Notes: generated by a model from the sequence alone, not told the origin. A stretch of DNA of 51,060 bases from Mangrovicoccus ximenensis (GCF_003056725.1 NZ_QBKZ01000003.1:43642-94701), one strand, 5' to 3'; counted from the first letter of the stretch, positions 27,462 to 37,209 are shown. Made by a program: numbers and translations.

Positions 27462-27587
27462 GGACCCTGCGGCAACAGGCGCGCCCCAAATGCCGGATTT
27501 GGCCGTTCCCCGCCGCAAGCTTCGGTTTACTCATCTTACTTTTGTGTTAGATTGCTCTCAAACAGGACCTTTTCATTGGAGTACGAC

Positions 27588-27821
27588 ATGTCGAAGTTTT
27601 GGGCTGTTCTCTGCGCACTGACCCTCGCCGCACCCTGTGTTGCACAGGCACAATCCGCAAACGGTGCAGCCGCATCGGTTGCCGTTTCGCAGAACCCGAA
27701 CGCGCCGCTGAGCGGCGAAGCGAAAGCCGGTCTGGCGACCGCAGGCGTTGCCGTCGTCGCAACCCTGATCGGCCTCGGTGGTTCGGGCGGCTCCTCCTCG
27801 AGCACCACGACCGCTGACTGA
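27588..27821 (+). CDS. Small exported Ser/Gly-rich protein, YjbE-like
   Basis: 77 aa. The signal peptide is MSKFWAVLCALTLAAPCVAQ. A short Ala-rich middle is followed by a hydrophobic span AGLATAGVAVVATLIGLG and then GGSGGSSSSTTTAD. Small secreted proteins with this layout, such as YjbE, accompany exopolysaccharide genes in proteobacteria. TTGGAG precedes the start and a clear terminator follows. The family link is by layout, not firm homology. Confidence 0.65.
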   Translation: MSKFWAVLCALTLAAPCVAQAQSANGAAASVAVSQNPNAPLSGEAKAGLATAGVAVVATLIGLGGSGGSSSSTTTAD

Positions 27822-27847
27822 TCCAGTCCAGCCGGATTGAAATCGCG

Positions 27848-27879
27848 AGCCGGATCCGGAAACGGGTCCGGCTTTTTCC
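27848..27879 (+). terminator. Rho-independent terminator of the small exported gene
   Basis: AGCCGGATCC pairs with GGGTCCGGCT (10 pairs, one G-U) across a six-base loop, followed by TTTTT. It lies 27 bases after the stop codon. Confidence 0.8.
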
Positions 27880-27994
27880 GTCCTGCGCGACCGCATCCAT
27901 GCCGCTGGCCCGGTGTCGGCCCGGGTTGGTTAAGCCTGTGTTTATTGCTCGCTGCTAGTCAGGCAGCCAAGCGGAAGCGTCAGGTTCCATCCCC

Positions 27995-28852
27995 ATGTCG
28001 ACAGAAAATCTCGCACCGATCATCGTCAAGAAGAAGAAGATCGTCGGCGGCCATGGCCATCACGGCGGTGCCTGGAAGGTCGCCTATGCGGATTTCGTGA
28101 CCGCGATGATGGCGTTCTTCCTGCTGATGTGGCTGCTCAATGCGACCACGGAAAAGCAGCGCAAGGGGCTGGCCGACTACTTCTCTCCGACGATTCCGGT
28201 CAACAAGGTGTCGGGCGGCGGCGACGGGCAGTTCTGGGGGGACAGCGTGTTCTCCGAAGATGTCCTTCCGCAGAGCGGGACGGGAGCGTCGATGGAGCGT
28301 CCGACATCGGAGAATCAGGCCCGCGGTGCGCTTGGCGTCGATACCTCCCCGCAGGAAGTGATCGAGACGGCACCCGAGGCGCGGATCCGCGAGGCGGAGA
28401 ACCTGCTGGAACAGCTGCAGGCGCGGGGTGGCGAAAGCATGGCCGAACTGCAGAGGATGCGGCACGTCATATCCCGCCTCAGCGAGGAAGGCCTTGTCTT
28501 CGAGGTTTTCGAGACGCCTGAAATTGCCCTGTTCTGGCCGGGGACCAACGAGCCCACCCCGGATCTGCGGACGGCGCTGCGCTATATTTCCGACAGCGCG
28601 CGGCTGGTTGCCAACGAGATATCCATCTCGGCCCATCTTGCAGCACGGCCGCTGGTGGTTGCCGTCAATCCGGTTTGGGACATCTCGACCGAGCGCGCCC
28701 AGATCGCGCGGCAGATTGTCGAGCGGGCCGGATTCCCCACGGGAAGAATCCAGAAAGTCATCGGCTTTGCCGACCGCAAGCCCGCCGTGCGGAACCCCAT
28801 GTCGATCCGCAACAACCGGATCATGGTCACCTTCCTCCGCGAAGGCGTCTGA
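27995..28852 (+). CDS. motB: Flagellar motor protein MotB
   Basis: 285 aa. A basic head (IIVKKKKIVGGHGHHGG) precedes one membrane helix that starts AYADFVTAMMAFFLLMWLLN and carries the proton-carrying Asp. A coiled linker (about 110-160) leads to an OmpA-like domain ending GFADRKPAVRNPMSIRNNRI. The usual GHTD motif of the peptidoglycan site is not seen; HLAARPLVVAVNP stands there instead, as in some alphaproteobacterial MotB proteins. It anchors the stator. It opens the flagellar run. Confidence 0.9.
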   Translation: MSTENLAPIIVKKKKIVGGHGHHGGAWKVAYADFVTAMMAFFLLMWLLNATTEKQRKGLADYFSPTIPVNKVSGGGDGQFWGDSVFSEDVLPQSGTGASMERPTSENQARGALGVDTSPQEVIETAPEARIREAENLLEQLQARGGESMAELQRMRHVISRLSEEGLVFEVFETPEIALFWPGTNEPTPDLRTALRYISDSARLVANEISISAHLAARPLVVAVNPVWDISTERAQIARQIVERAGFPTGRIQKVIGFADRKPAVRNPMSIRNNRIMVTFLREGV

Positions 28853-28950
28853 ACTCAATTCTCGGATCAATTTTAGCCGTTAGCCGCCCATTAAGCACGA
28901 CATTGCTAGGGTCCGGGAGACGGACTTGCTGAAGCAGAAAGGCGCAGTCG

Positions 28951-30270
28951 ATGACGATTTCCTCCTCCCTGAATGCCGGGGTTATGGGGCTTAATGCAAA
29001 CGCAGCTAGGCTCTCGACGATTTCCGACAACATCGCGAACTCGAACACCTTCGGCTACAAGCGGGTCGAGACGGACTTCCACTCGCTTGTGACGTCCTCG
29101 AACGGATCGACCTATTCCGCGGGAGGCGTGCGCGTTTCGACACAGCGGATGATCGACCAATCCGGTTCCCTGATCGGCTCGAACAATTCCACGGATCTGG
29201 CGGTGAGGGGCAATGGTTTCCTTCCGGTAACCACGAAGCCCGAAGTGACCGTCGACAACGGCGATCTTTCCATGATGCTGACGACCACGGGGTCTTTCCG
29301 GACGGATGCGGAGGGCTTCCTCAAGACCGAAACCGGTCTGGTGCTGCTCGGCGTGCCGGCCAACCCGGATGGCTCCATCCCGGCCTTTGCCCGCGACTCG
29401 GTGGCAAACCTGGAACCGATCCAAGTCAATCTCAGCGCGATCAGCAGCGAACCGACGACCGAGATCAAGTTGGGGATCAACCTTCCGGCCACGGTTACGG
29501 AGCAGGCGGTGATCGACCCGTCCACGGATTACGAACGCCAGAAGATCGAGTATTACAACAACCTTGGAAGCACCCAGGACATCACGATCGAATTCCGACC
29601 CTCGCCGGCTGTGGCTGGCGTTGCGTCCAATGAATGGACGCTGGTCATGACGGACTCCGCGACCATTCCGTCCTCGACCGTCATCGGCGAATACACCGTC
29701 ACATTCAACGATACCCAAACCGCGGGGGGATCGCTGGCATCCGTCACGACGGTGACCGGCGGCGCCTATGACCCTGGAACCGGCATGGTGGAGGTCACCA
29801 CGGCCAGTGGACCCATCCGTATCTCGATCGGCGAACTCGACACCACGAACGGGCTGAGCCAGTTCGGAAACTCGTTCCGCCCGACGAACATATCCAAGAA
29901 TGGCTCGGGGACGGGAACGATGATCCTCATCGAGGTCGACGAGAACGGCTACGTCTACGGGCGGTATGACACCGGAACGTCGCGGACCCTATACCAGATT
30001 CCCCTGGTTGCCGTCTCCAACCGCAACGGTTTGGAGGCGCAGGATTACCAGACCTACCAGGTGACCAAGGAAAGCGGGACCTATTATCTTTGGGATGCTG
30101 CCGATGGTCCGACCGGCGAAATCGTCGGCTATTCCCGGGAACAGTCCTCGACGGACGTCGCCAAGGAGCTGACGGACCTTATCCAGACGCAGCGCGCCTA
30201 CACCTCGAATGCGAAGGTCATTCAGACGGTGGACGAGATGCTGCAGGAAACAACGAACATCAAGCGCTGA
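28951..30270 (+). CDS. flgE: Flagellar hook protein FlgE
   Basis: 439 aa. The conserved N-terminus is SLNAGVMGLNANAARLSTIS then DNIANSNTFGYKR. LAVRGNGFLPV near residue 87 and TGSFRTDAEGFLKTETGLVL near 111 are typical of the hook/rod family. The C-terminal heptad helix is ELTDLIQTQRAYTSNAKVIQ then TVDEMLQ. It builds the hook outside the cell. The usual NGFF motif reads NGFL. GC in a 60-base sample is about 58%, below the ~70% of a lepB sample. Confidence 0.93.
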   Translation: MTISSSLNAGVMGLNANAARLSTISDNIANSNTFGYKRVETDFHSLVTSSNGSTYSAGGVRVSTQRMIDQSGSLIGSNNSTDLAVRGNGFLPVTTKPEVTVDNGDLSMMLTTTGSFRTDAEGFLKTETGLVLLGVPANPDGSIPAFARDSVANLEPIQVNLSAISSEPTTEIKLGINLPATVTEQAVIDPSTDYERQKIEYYNNLGSTQDITIEFRPSPAVAGVASNEWTLVMTDSATIPSSTVIGEYTVTFNDTQTAGGSLASVTTVTGGAYDPGTGMVEVTTASGPIRISIGELDTTNGLSQFGNSFRPTNISKNGSGTGTMILIEVDENGYVYGRYDTGTSRTLYQIPLVAVSNRNGLEAQDYQTYQVTKESGTYYLWDAADGPTGEIVGYSREQSSTDVAKELTDLIQTQRAYTSNAKVIQTVDEMLQETTNIKR

Positions 30271-30298
30271 ATTTTTTGAGCGGAGAGGCCGATAGATC

Positions 30299-31744
30299 AT
30301 GAGTATTTCAGGTGCGCTATCAAATGCTCTCTCTGGGCTGACGGCCAGTTCCCGGCTCGCTGAGGTTGCCGCGTCCAACATTGCCAATGTAATGACCGAA
30401 GGATACGGGGTCCGAGAAGCCGTTCTGGCGCCGCGGGCGGGCGGTGACACCGGCGGCGTCCGTGTCGTTGGCGTGACGCGGCTGGTTGACCAGGTGCTTG
30501 TTGCCGACCGGCGCAGCGCCGAGTCAGGACTGGCGCATGCCTCCACTGCGGAGATGTTCTTTAGCCGGATGCAGCGGCAACTGGGGCTGCCGATGGAGGC
30601 CGGCTCACTGACCGACCGAATTTCCAAGCTTGAGGTGGCCTTGGCACAAGCGACCAGCGCTCCGGAAAGCGAACCACACTTGCTGACGGTGACAGACAGG
30701 CTATCGGGGATCGTGCAGCACCTCAACGGGCTGGGAGAGTCGGTGCAAACTGAAAGACTGCGGGCCGATAGGGACATCGCCGCCCAGGTCGCCCAAGTCA
30801 ACGCAGCCTTGAAGCAGCTTCAAGCGGTCAATGCTTCCATCCAGCGAAATCTCGTACTGAACCATGATGTTTCTGCCATGCTCGATCAGCGGCAAGCTCT
30901 CGTCGATCAAGTAGGGAAGATCATTCCAGTAACTGAACTTCCACGGTCGAATGGATCGATTGCCCTCATGTCTCCGGGCGGACAGTTGCTGCTCGATGGG
31001 AAGGCTGCCATCTTAGAGTTTTCCCCAGCTGCGGTCATGACCCCAAACATGACTTTTCCAGGCGCTCTGTCACCCCTCAAGATCAATGGAGAAGAAGTAG
31101 AGACTGAAGGTGCAGACAGCCCGATAGCAGGGGGGGCAATGCAGGGGCTTTTCAAAATCAGGGATCACAGTGCGGTCGACTTCCAAGCTAAGCTTGACGG
31201 TTTTGCGCGTGACTTGGTCGAACGTCTTGATGACCCTAGCGTTGACTTGACCTTGTCCACCGCTGATCCGGGGCTTCTAAGCGATGGGGGGACAAGATTT
31301 GATGCCGCAAATGAAGTAGGGCTCGCCCAAAGATTGCAGTTGAATGTCCTTGTGGATCAGGGCGGGGAGGTCTGGAGAGTCCGGGATGGACTGGGAGCTG
31401 TTGCGCCGGGGCCGGAAGGAAAAGGAGCACTATTGCTTCGGCTGTCAGACGCCCTTTCAAAATATTCCATGCCAAGTTCCACCACTTTCGGCGTGGCAAA
31501 TCGTAACTCTGCGGGCCTTGCCGCGGATGTAACGTCATTTATCGGCCAAAGCATTGAGGTGTCTGAAGGTGAACTGGCGTTTTCAAGCGGAAAATTGCAT
31601 GCATTGAAGCAACTTGAACTCGCACAGGGCGTCGATTCTGACGCAGAGATGCAGAGATTGCTGATCATTGAGCAAAGTTATGCGGCAAATGCTCGGGTGG
31701 TTCAAGTGGTTGACGAAATGCTTGAATGGTTGATGAGGATTTGA
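30299..31744 (+). CDS. flgK: Flagellar hook-associated protein FlgK
   Basis: 481 aa. The N-terminus is SGALSNALSGLTASSRLAEV then AASNIANVMTEGYGVRE. The C-terminus is IIEQSYAANARVVQVVDEML. The middle is short and variable, as usual. It caps the hook-filament junction. GC is visibly lower in its second half than in its first. One base separates it from flgL. Confidence 0.92.
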   Translation: MSISGALSNALSGLTASSRLAEVAASNIANVMTEGYGVREAVLAPRAGGDTGGVRVVGVTRLVDQVLVADRRSAESGLAHASTAEMFFSRMQRQLGLPMEAGSLTDRISKLEVALAQATSAPESEPHLLTVTDRLSGIVQHLNGLGESVQTERLRADRDIAAQVAQVNAALKQLQAVNASIQRNLVLNHDVSAMLDQRQALVDQVGKIIPVTELPRSNGSIALMSPGGQLLLDGKAAILEFSPAAVMTPNMTFPGALSPLKINGEEVETEGADSPIAGGAMQGLFKIRDHSAVDFQAKLDGFARDLVERLDDPSVDLTLSTADPGLLSDGGTRFDAANEVGLAQRLQLNVLVDQGGEVWRVRDGLGAVAPGPEGKGALLLRLSDALSKYSMPSSTTFGVANRNSAGLAADVTSFIGQSIEVSEGELAFSSGKLHALKQLELAQGVDSDAEMQRLLIIEQSYAANARVVQVVDEMLEWLMRI

Positions 31745-31745
31745 T

Positions 31746-32747
31746 ATGAATTCGTCCCTTGGTGATCTGTCGAATTTTTTTCTTCTGAGAAGTCAGGTTC
31801 ACTCTCTCCGATTGGAACTTAGGGATAAAGTGACCGAGGTTGGCACTGGTGAGGTTTCTAATCCGTCAGCGCATTTGTTTGGGAACTTTTCGGATATTTC
31901 ATTCATTGAACATGGCCTGAAAGTTGGTGAAGGTTTTCGTTCTGTGATTAATTCGGCAAGAACTTTGGCGGATGCGCAACAAACAGCCTTTTCCAAGGCG
32001 AGATCCAGAGTTCATAGTGTCGGTGTTGCTCTTGTTGATACAGCCAATAGTGTCGATGAGAACAAGAGATCGGCGGTTCTGCATGACGCAAAAGTATCGT
32101 TCGACGCTGCTTTATCTGCCCTAAACTCTCAAGTTTCGGGGCGGAGCATTTTTTCCGGAATTATGACTCAGTCAGCAGCTTTTAGCACATCGGAGCAGAT
32201 ACTTTCATCGTTCCTCTCTGCATTGGGTTCGGCTTCTACCGCCGCGGAAGTGCGAGCCGCTGCAGATGTATGGTTTGGAATTGGTGGCGACTATGAAATG
32301 CTCGCATATTTTGGGTCTGATGAGGCGCTTGATGGTTTCAGAGTTGCGGATGGAGAGGTTGTTCGAGTCGAAATGACTGGGTATGATTACGAGGTTCGAA
32401 ATCTTTTGAAGTTATATGCTGTCTCGGCTTTGATGGCGGATGGTCAGCCCCCTCTTCCGGAGCAAGAAAAGTCAAATTTGATGGCTGAGATCGGCCAGGA
32501 TCTTTTGAATCTGGATCGTGATTTAATATCCAGAGAAGCTGAGATGGGTTCTCTTCAAGCTCGCATTGACGAGGTTTTGGCTGAGAACTCTTCCGAAATG
32601 TATGCTCTTCGAGAGTATCGAAAGGATATGCTGGGAAAGGATGTCGCAGAGGCTGTTGTGGAGCTGAATCAAGTGCAAGGTCAACTTGAGGCGCTTTACA
32701 TGGTCACTTCCAGAGTTTCTGGGCTGTCTCTTGCGAAGTTTCTATGA
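31746..32747 (+). CDS. flgL: Flagellar hook-associated protein FlgL
   Basis: 333 aa, flagellin-like. The N-terminal helix begins FFLLRSQVHSLRLELRDKVT. NSQVSGRSIFSG near residue 128 matches the family's L...V.GR.LFSG site. A C-terminal heptad helix ends LEALYMVTSRVSGLSLAKFL. It joins filament to hook. Codons favour A/T in the third position, unlike the window's other host genes (about 48% GC in a 60-base sample). Identity rests on ends and position. Confidence 0.8.
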   Translation: MNSSLGDLSNFFLLRSQVHSLRLELRDKVTEVGTGEVSNPSAHLFGNFSDISFIEHGLKVGEGFRSVINSARTLADAQQTAFSKARSRVHSVGVALVDTANSVDENKRSAVLHDAKVSFDAALSALNSQVSGRSIFSGIMTQSAAFSTSEQILSSFLSALGSASTAAEVRAAADVWFGIGGDYEMLAYFGSDEALDGFRVADGEVVRVEMTGYDYEVRNLLKLYAVSALMADGQPPLPEQEKSNLMAEIGQDLLNLDRDLISREAEMGSLQARIDEVLAENSSEMYALREYRKDMLGKDVAEAVVELNQVQGQLEALYMVTSRVSGLSLAKFL

Positions 32748-33847
32748 GATTTTTTGTTATCGCTCTTTCTTGCATGGTTTTTGCGCCAAGTTCTTCATCC
32801 TCTTTAGAGGTTCGATTGAAGGATTTGGTCGAATTTGACGGAGTTCGAGGTAATGATTTGATCGGCTACGGATTGGTCGTCGGTTTGAATGGTACGGGAG
32901 ATGGGATCAGGAATGCTCCATTTACTGAAGAGATTATGTCCAACATATTGGAGAGGCTTGGTGTCAATGTTTCCGGAGAGCAGTTCCGCCCAAAAAATGT
33001 GGCAGCAGTATTTGTAACGGCAACTTTGCCCCCATTCTCTCGGGTCGGCGGTCAGATAGATGTCACTGTTTCAGCTATCGGCGATGCAAGTGGCTTATTG
33101 GGTGGAACCCTGATAATGACACCGTTAACTGCGGCTGATGGCCAGATTTACGCAGTTGCTCAAGGTGCAGTTATTGCAGGTGGCGTTGGTATACAAGGAG
33201 ATGCTGCTGAGGTCGTTCAAGGAGTTCCGACTACTGGGGTTATCCCTGCAGGGGCTCGTGTGGAGCGAGAGGTGGATTTTCAGTTTATTTCGCTTTCCGA
33301 TTTGAGACTGGCACTGCGAGAGCCGGATTTTAGTACGGCTATTTCAATAGAGATCGCCGTTAATCAGTATTTGGGTCAGCGCGCTGCAAATGCTATCGAC
33401 CCGGGGACTGTTTCGTTATCCTTGGCAGCAATTGATGAGAAAAGTCCGGTGCGTATTTTGGCTGAAATCGAGAATATAAGGGTTTCTCCGGAGCAGAGGG
33501 CAAAAGTTGTTGTTGATCAAAGATCCGGGACAATTGTCATTGGTGACAATGTTCGTATTTCTAGGGTTGCTGTCGCGCAAGGAAATTTAACATTGCGTGT
33601 TCAAGAGGAACCGTTGGTTGTCCAGCCTAATCCATTTTCTGAGGGGGAAACCGTAATTGTTCCTCGTACAAATGTAGATATTCAGCAGGATCCTGGAACT
33701 GGTTTGGCCGAAGTCAATGGAGGTTCTAGTTTGTCAGAAATTGTCTCTGGCTTGAATTCCCTTGGTGTGAGTCCTCGGGATATGATCGATATCTTGAAAA
33801 CGATTAAGGCGGCTGGAGCTCTACATGCGGAGTTCATTGTTCGGTAA
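32744..33847 (+). CDS. flgI: Flagellar P-ring protein FlgI
   Basis: 367 aa with a signal peptide (MRFFVIALSCMVFAPSSSSS). RLKDLVEFDGVRGNDLIGYG, LVVGLNGTGDG, KNVAAVFVTATLPPF and IDVTVSAIGDASGLLGGTL are strong FlgI blocks. VVDQRSGTIVIGDNVRIS and LNSLGVSPRDMIDILKTIKA complete the end. It forms the periplasmic P-ring. The start overlaps flgL by four bases. It is the last intact gene of the window and has low GC (about 43% in a 60-base sample). Confidence 0.95.
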   Translation: MRFFVIALSCMVFAPSSSSSLEVRLKDLVEFDGVRGNDLIGYGLVVGLNGTGDGIRNAPFTEEIMSNILERLGVNVSGEQFRPKNVAAVFVTATLPPFSRVGGQIDVTVSAIGDASGLLGGTLIMTPLTAADGQIYAVAQGAVIAGGVGIQGDAAEVVQGVPTTGVIPAGARVEREVDFQFISLSDLRLALREPDFSTAISIEIAVNQYLGQRAANAIDPGTVSLSLAAIDEKSPVRILAEIENIRVSPEQRAKVVVDQRSGTIVIGDNVRISRVAVAQGNLTLRVQEEPLVVQPNPFSEGETVIVPRTNVDIQQDPGTGLAEVNGGSSLSEIVSGLNSLGVSPRDMIDILKTIKAAGALHAEFIVR

Positions 33848-33850
33848 GCA

Positions 33851-33965
33851 GGGCCTTGTTGCACAAAGATGCTCCAGGATTCACTTTGTGAACCCAATGT
33901 AGTAGCGGGCTCGCATGAGCAGACCGCCGAAGCCGACCTATAAGACCACCAATTGGCCCGCGTAG
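33851..33965 (+). mobile_element. Left end of an IS5-family element with transposase N-terminus
   Basis: GGGCCTTGTTGCACAAAG starts four bases after flgI and resembles terminal repeats of Rhodobacterales IS5-type elements. The transposase ATG at 33915 gives MSRPPKPTYKTTNWPA, that family's start, then a TAG at 33963 where another sequence begins. Only about 115 bases of a ~0.8-kb element remain. This is where the window stops being continuous. Confidence 0.7.
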
Positions 33966-34380
33966 CGAGCCGGTGCGCGCCACCGGTCCGAGCGCAGCGG
34001 CGAGCGAGGCGCTGAAGCAGTGAGCTTGCCCCCGGATCCCGGACTGTGAGTTACAGTACTCTCAGGAACAAGGGATCCCACACCCCCCCGGCCGCGCGCT
34101 GCGCTACGCCGAAGGCTCCGAGCGCGGCGCTACGCCAAAGACTCCGCGCGCGGCCTCCTACACCAAGCAATGGCACACGATCAATGCGGTCGTCAGCTGA
34201 TTTGCGCAACAGCGCCGGCTGAAGGAATCCCCCCTCTGAAGCGGATTCTTCCAGTCTTGGGTAACCACCCGATTTGGACCGCCACGATCCGAACGGCGCC
34301 TTCGACGCGCTGGTCTTCTGAGGGTCAGGCAGGCCTGGATGGCATTCGACGGGCAGGGCTCCGCCCGTCCGGCACTCAGG
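33966..34380. other. Patchwork of GC-rich fragments and IS ends
   Basis: 34022-34090 resembles an IS3-type left end (GTGAGTTACAGT.. before a start codon) and is echoed at 37434. About 34084-34150 holds two imperfect copies of GCTACGCCGAAGGCTCCGAG. 34190-34216 resembles, on the minus strand, an IS5-type end (GGCGCTGTTGCGCAAATCAG). Near 34310-34340 the minus strand reads AIQACLTL, an IS5 transposase scrap. No gene is intact. Confidence 0.5.
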
Positions 34381-34500
34381 GGCTCAGGGCGCTGCAGCGC
34401 AGCCTGCGCGACGGGCGGCACAAGACGGATGTCGAGGCGCTGGTCAGGGTCATGGTCTTCAACCGCCTCTGCGCCCCGGACAGCACCTCTGCTCCCGATC
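34381..34500 (+). pseudogene. IS1634-like transposase fragment
   Basis: Reads LQRSLRDGRHKTDVEALVRV then MVFNRLCAPDS, similar to the N-terminal part of IS1634-type transposases (..VEALI..MVFNRLCDP.S). It is cut on both sides. Confidence 0.45.
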
Positions 34501-34597
34501 GCCGGAAACTCGCGGAGGTCGCCGGCGGGGCGATGGCCGTAGGGGCGCGGCGCTCGGCCTGCATCCGCAGACGCTGGCCCGATGGCCGCCCGCCGCC

Positions 34598-34683
34598 TCA
34601 TGCGCGCCGGCCGCCAGGCCGCTGGTGAAATGCGCGTTGTAGCCGACGAAGCCCGCCGCCAGGCCGACCAGCGAATGCATCGC
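34598..34683 (-). pseudogene. Membrane-protein fragment, possibly transhydrogenase PntB
   Basis: Minus strand reads HSLVGLAAGFVGYNAHFTSG, similar to a helix of the NAD(P) transhydrogenase beta subunit. There is one patch only. The identity is tentative. Confidence 0.3.
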
Positions 34684-35732
34684 CGCCTATTTCGCCCCGT
34701 CACGCAACGCCGTCGGCGCCTACTGGATCGAGGACCTTGGCCGGGAACTGGAATCGTGCGACGCGGTCCTCCTGTTCCTGGGGTCCTCCAAGGTTGCGCC
34801 ACTGGTTCGAGCAACCATTGGCGCCGCTGATGTCGGCAAGCCAGATCCGGTCGGCCTCCGAGGCCCGGAAATTCCGCTTGAGCAGGTTCGTCCTGTCCTG
34901 CCCGCCTCGCTGCATAGTTTCAGATTGAAGAACGGTGACAACAACCCTGCACGAGGGGGTAGCGGGCGGGTTCTGGCTTCGTCATGGAAGGCCGCCCCGC
35001 CCGGGGGCGCCCCTCCCGACCCCGCAGCTCCCCTGCCACCCCTTCCGGGGGCCCGGCGGCGCTCTGCCCGACGACAGCCAGGCCCCCGGGCCGCACGGCG
35101 CGCCGGAACTGGTCCACAAGATCGGCTTCGCGGTGCCGGGCGTGCAGCCGGAATGGCTGCAGCCGGTCGGCGCGCGGGTGACCTCGGACGGCAAGTGGCC
35201 CGCGACCATGATCTGGTAGCCGTCCATGTCGCCGGCGGCATCGTCAACGCCGAAGCCCGCCGCCAGCGCCGCATCGGTGAAGTCCGGATCCGAGACCGTG
35301 ACCCCGTATTCGCGCGGATTGACGATGTTCCAAGTCGCGCGAATACGGGTTCTATTCGAACGTGAATCCGCGCGATCGACTTGATCGACTTGAAGCCGTA
35401 TTTCCAGCCGGCGGCAATCCGGAGGCGAAAGCCGGGAGATGGTGCATCCTCGCGGCCGGGTTCGATTCGCTGGAGGCAGAGCCTCCGGCGGACAGCCATG
35501 CGCCCGGCACCATTTCCGGCAGGGTCCGCGAAGGGTATGCCATCCGTTACCGGCTCGCGGAGATGAACCACCCTTGGCGCCGCGAGGATCCGAAAATGGT
35601 CCGGGGGACCAGTTCGCACGCTGAACCAGCGGGTCAAGAAGGCGGAAGCCGGCAGCGGCAAGCGGGCGGGCATTCCGGCCGACGTCGCGGCGGGGCGGAA
35701 GTGAGGGCATGACTGCCATGGCCATTCGCCAG
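34684..35732. other. Unresolved GC-rich patchwork
   Basis: Several bacterial-looking reading-frame pieces, none assignable with confidence: minus-strand WLADISGANGCSNQWRNLGG near 34800-34870, plus-strand ELVHKIGFAVPGVQPEWLQP near 35110-35170, and minus-strand GVTVSDPDFTDAALAAGFG near 35250-35310. An inverted repeat, CCGTATTCGCGCG and CGCGCGAATACGG, lies near 35309-35347. Confidence 0.45.
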
Positions 35733-35800
35733 CTAAGGCCAGGCAACGCGCTCGATCTCGGCAGTGCCGGGGGCGTTGAAGCGGTTCATGAGAGTATCCG
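35733..35800 (-). pseudogene. IS5-type transposase C-terminal fragment
   Basis: Minus strand reads LMNRFNAPGTAEIERVAWP and a stop, matching the LMNRFNALGTAEIVRVA ending of an IS5-family subgroup. A second scrap, GYRRRSRAEI, near 35895-35925 fits the same family's SGYHRRS.VE region. Unrelated bases lie between them. Confidence 0.6.
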
Positions 35801-35930
35801 TCTTGGTCAAGCGGGTTTCGGGGTCCGCCGTTGGATGGGGCATCCACCGCATCAGTTCACCCCCGGACCTTTTCCCGGTCCGGCTCATATCTCCGCCCGG
35901 CTGCGGCGGCGGTAGCCGCTCCGGTTCCGC

Positions 35931-36250
35931 CAAAAATTTCTTCCTATCTACCATACTTTATACGTCCTCATTTTTTTTACTTCTAAAAATATAAATATAA
36001 TAACTAAAACTCTAACAACCATCTTAAAATACAAAATACAAAAAAAAAAAAATAAAAATAAAATATTATATAAAAATAATTAATTAATACGTCGTTATTC
36101 TATACGTTAACAAATTACTCACAAATCCTAACTATCTACTAATACAACATAAAACAAATCTAAAAAAAATAAAATAACAAAAACCCAACAATAAAAACTA
36201 AACTTCATCTAAATCAACAAATAACATCTATTTACACTCGTTAACACTAA
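35931..36250. other. G-depleted block, 320 bases
   Basis: By my count 5 G, all in CpG, while C is plentiful. This is the longest such block, probably more than one converted read. Confidence 0.85.
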
Positions 36251-36353
36251 TGGACAAAGATGATGAGTCCATCTACAGCAAGTATTACAAATCAATGAAA
36301 GCACGATCCCAATATGTTGCCAATGTGTACATCGAAGAGTGCCCGTTCAACCC
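36250..36353 (+). other. Eukaryote-like coding fragment, unassigned
   Basis: An open frame, YSKYYKSMKARSQYVANVYI then EECPFNPEGR, has balanced base composition unlike its neighbours. I do not recognise the family. Confidence 0.4.
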
Positions 36354-36454
36354 TGAGGGTAGATGTGGTGGTGAAATATTTGTGGGAATTTTTGTTATGG
36401 AAAGTTATGGATGTGGAATGATTTTATTTAGGAAAAGAAAGATAAATGGTAAAA
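36354..36454. other. C-free block, 101 bases
   Basis: No C at all over 101 bases and rich in G. It is the opposite-strand counterpart of the G-depleted blocks. Confidence 0.75.
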
Positions 36455-36469
36455 CAGGTAACAGCTCTG

Positions 36470-36720
36470 CCACCTCATCGTGACGGCCGGCCTCGACGAC
36501 ATCCCGGACGCCTGGGCCCGAGTGCTCACCGCGGGGATCCGACACCCCTGACCATTCCCACCGCTCCCAGGATCTGCGTGCCGATGCGGTCCGCGTCGCC
36601 GCGCTGCGCGAGGTGAACCGCGGCGGCCAGTGGGTGTCCGCGCCGGTCACCGCCGCGACGACGCAAAAGCTGGCCCCATCGGCCCCGTGCCGGCCTGAAC
36701 AGTCCTGACGAGGTGGCAAA
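36470..36720. other. Unresolved GC-rich fragments
   Basis: At least two bacterial-looking pieces without a recognisable product. Confidence 0.4.
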
Positions 36721-36780
36721 ATGGATGAGCCGCGAATCGCAACCCAGCGCCTGCTGCTGCGCACGCCACAACCCGAGGAC
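36721..36780 (+). pseudogene. GNAT acetyltransferase N-terminus fragment
   Basis: MDEPRIATQRLLLRTPQPED is the standard RimJ/RimL-type beginning (TERLLLRP...D), preceded by GAGGTGGCAAA. The frame loses the family pattern after base 36780. A matching middle-part fragment lies at 48963-49065. Confidence 0.6.
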
Positions 36781-37080
36781 TGCGCGAGCGCAACGAACGC
36801 CGCCGCCGCGGCGTCGCGGCATTGATCGGCCGTATCGCGTGCAAGACTGCATCGCAGCAGGCCCGCAAGGACGCCATCGACCTGACGGCGGCCAGATGTT
36901 GCGGCCGCTCTTGCTGCGCGGCGCTTGCGTCGTCCCGTTCCATGCGTGGGACCGGACGGATCGCCACCGCCGCATGGCGACCGGCACACCGTAATACCCA
37001 AGTCATGATCTGTTACATATTATATATATATAAGTTATCCCCTATAACTAGTCGGATAACCATGCCGTGTGGGTATGGGG
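36781..37080. other. Unresolved GC-rich then AT-rich fragments
   Basis: GC-rich bacterial sequence to about 37000, then about 80 bases with a TATATATATATA run and TGGGTATGGGGTACCCATA. Nothing is assignable. Confidence 0.4.
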
Positions 37081-37209
37081 TACCCATAATCTCCACATAC
37101 ATTAAAATACCTAAAAACAACACCATTATTTATTATTATATCCCTAATACCTAAACATACCTAATACAAAATAAATACTCAATAAATAATTATCGAATAA
37201 ATATACGCA
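37081..37209. other. G-depleted block, 129 bases
   Basis: Two G, both in CpG (near 37194 and 37207). Confidence 0.85.
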
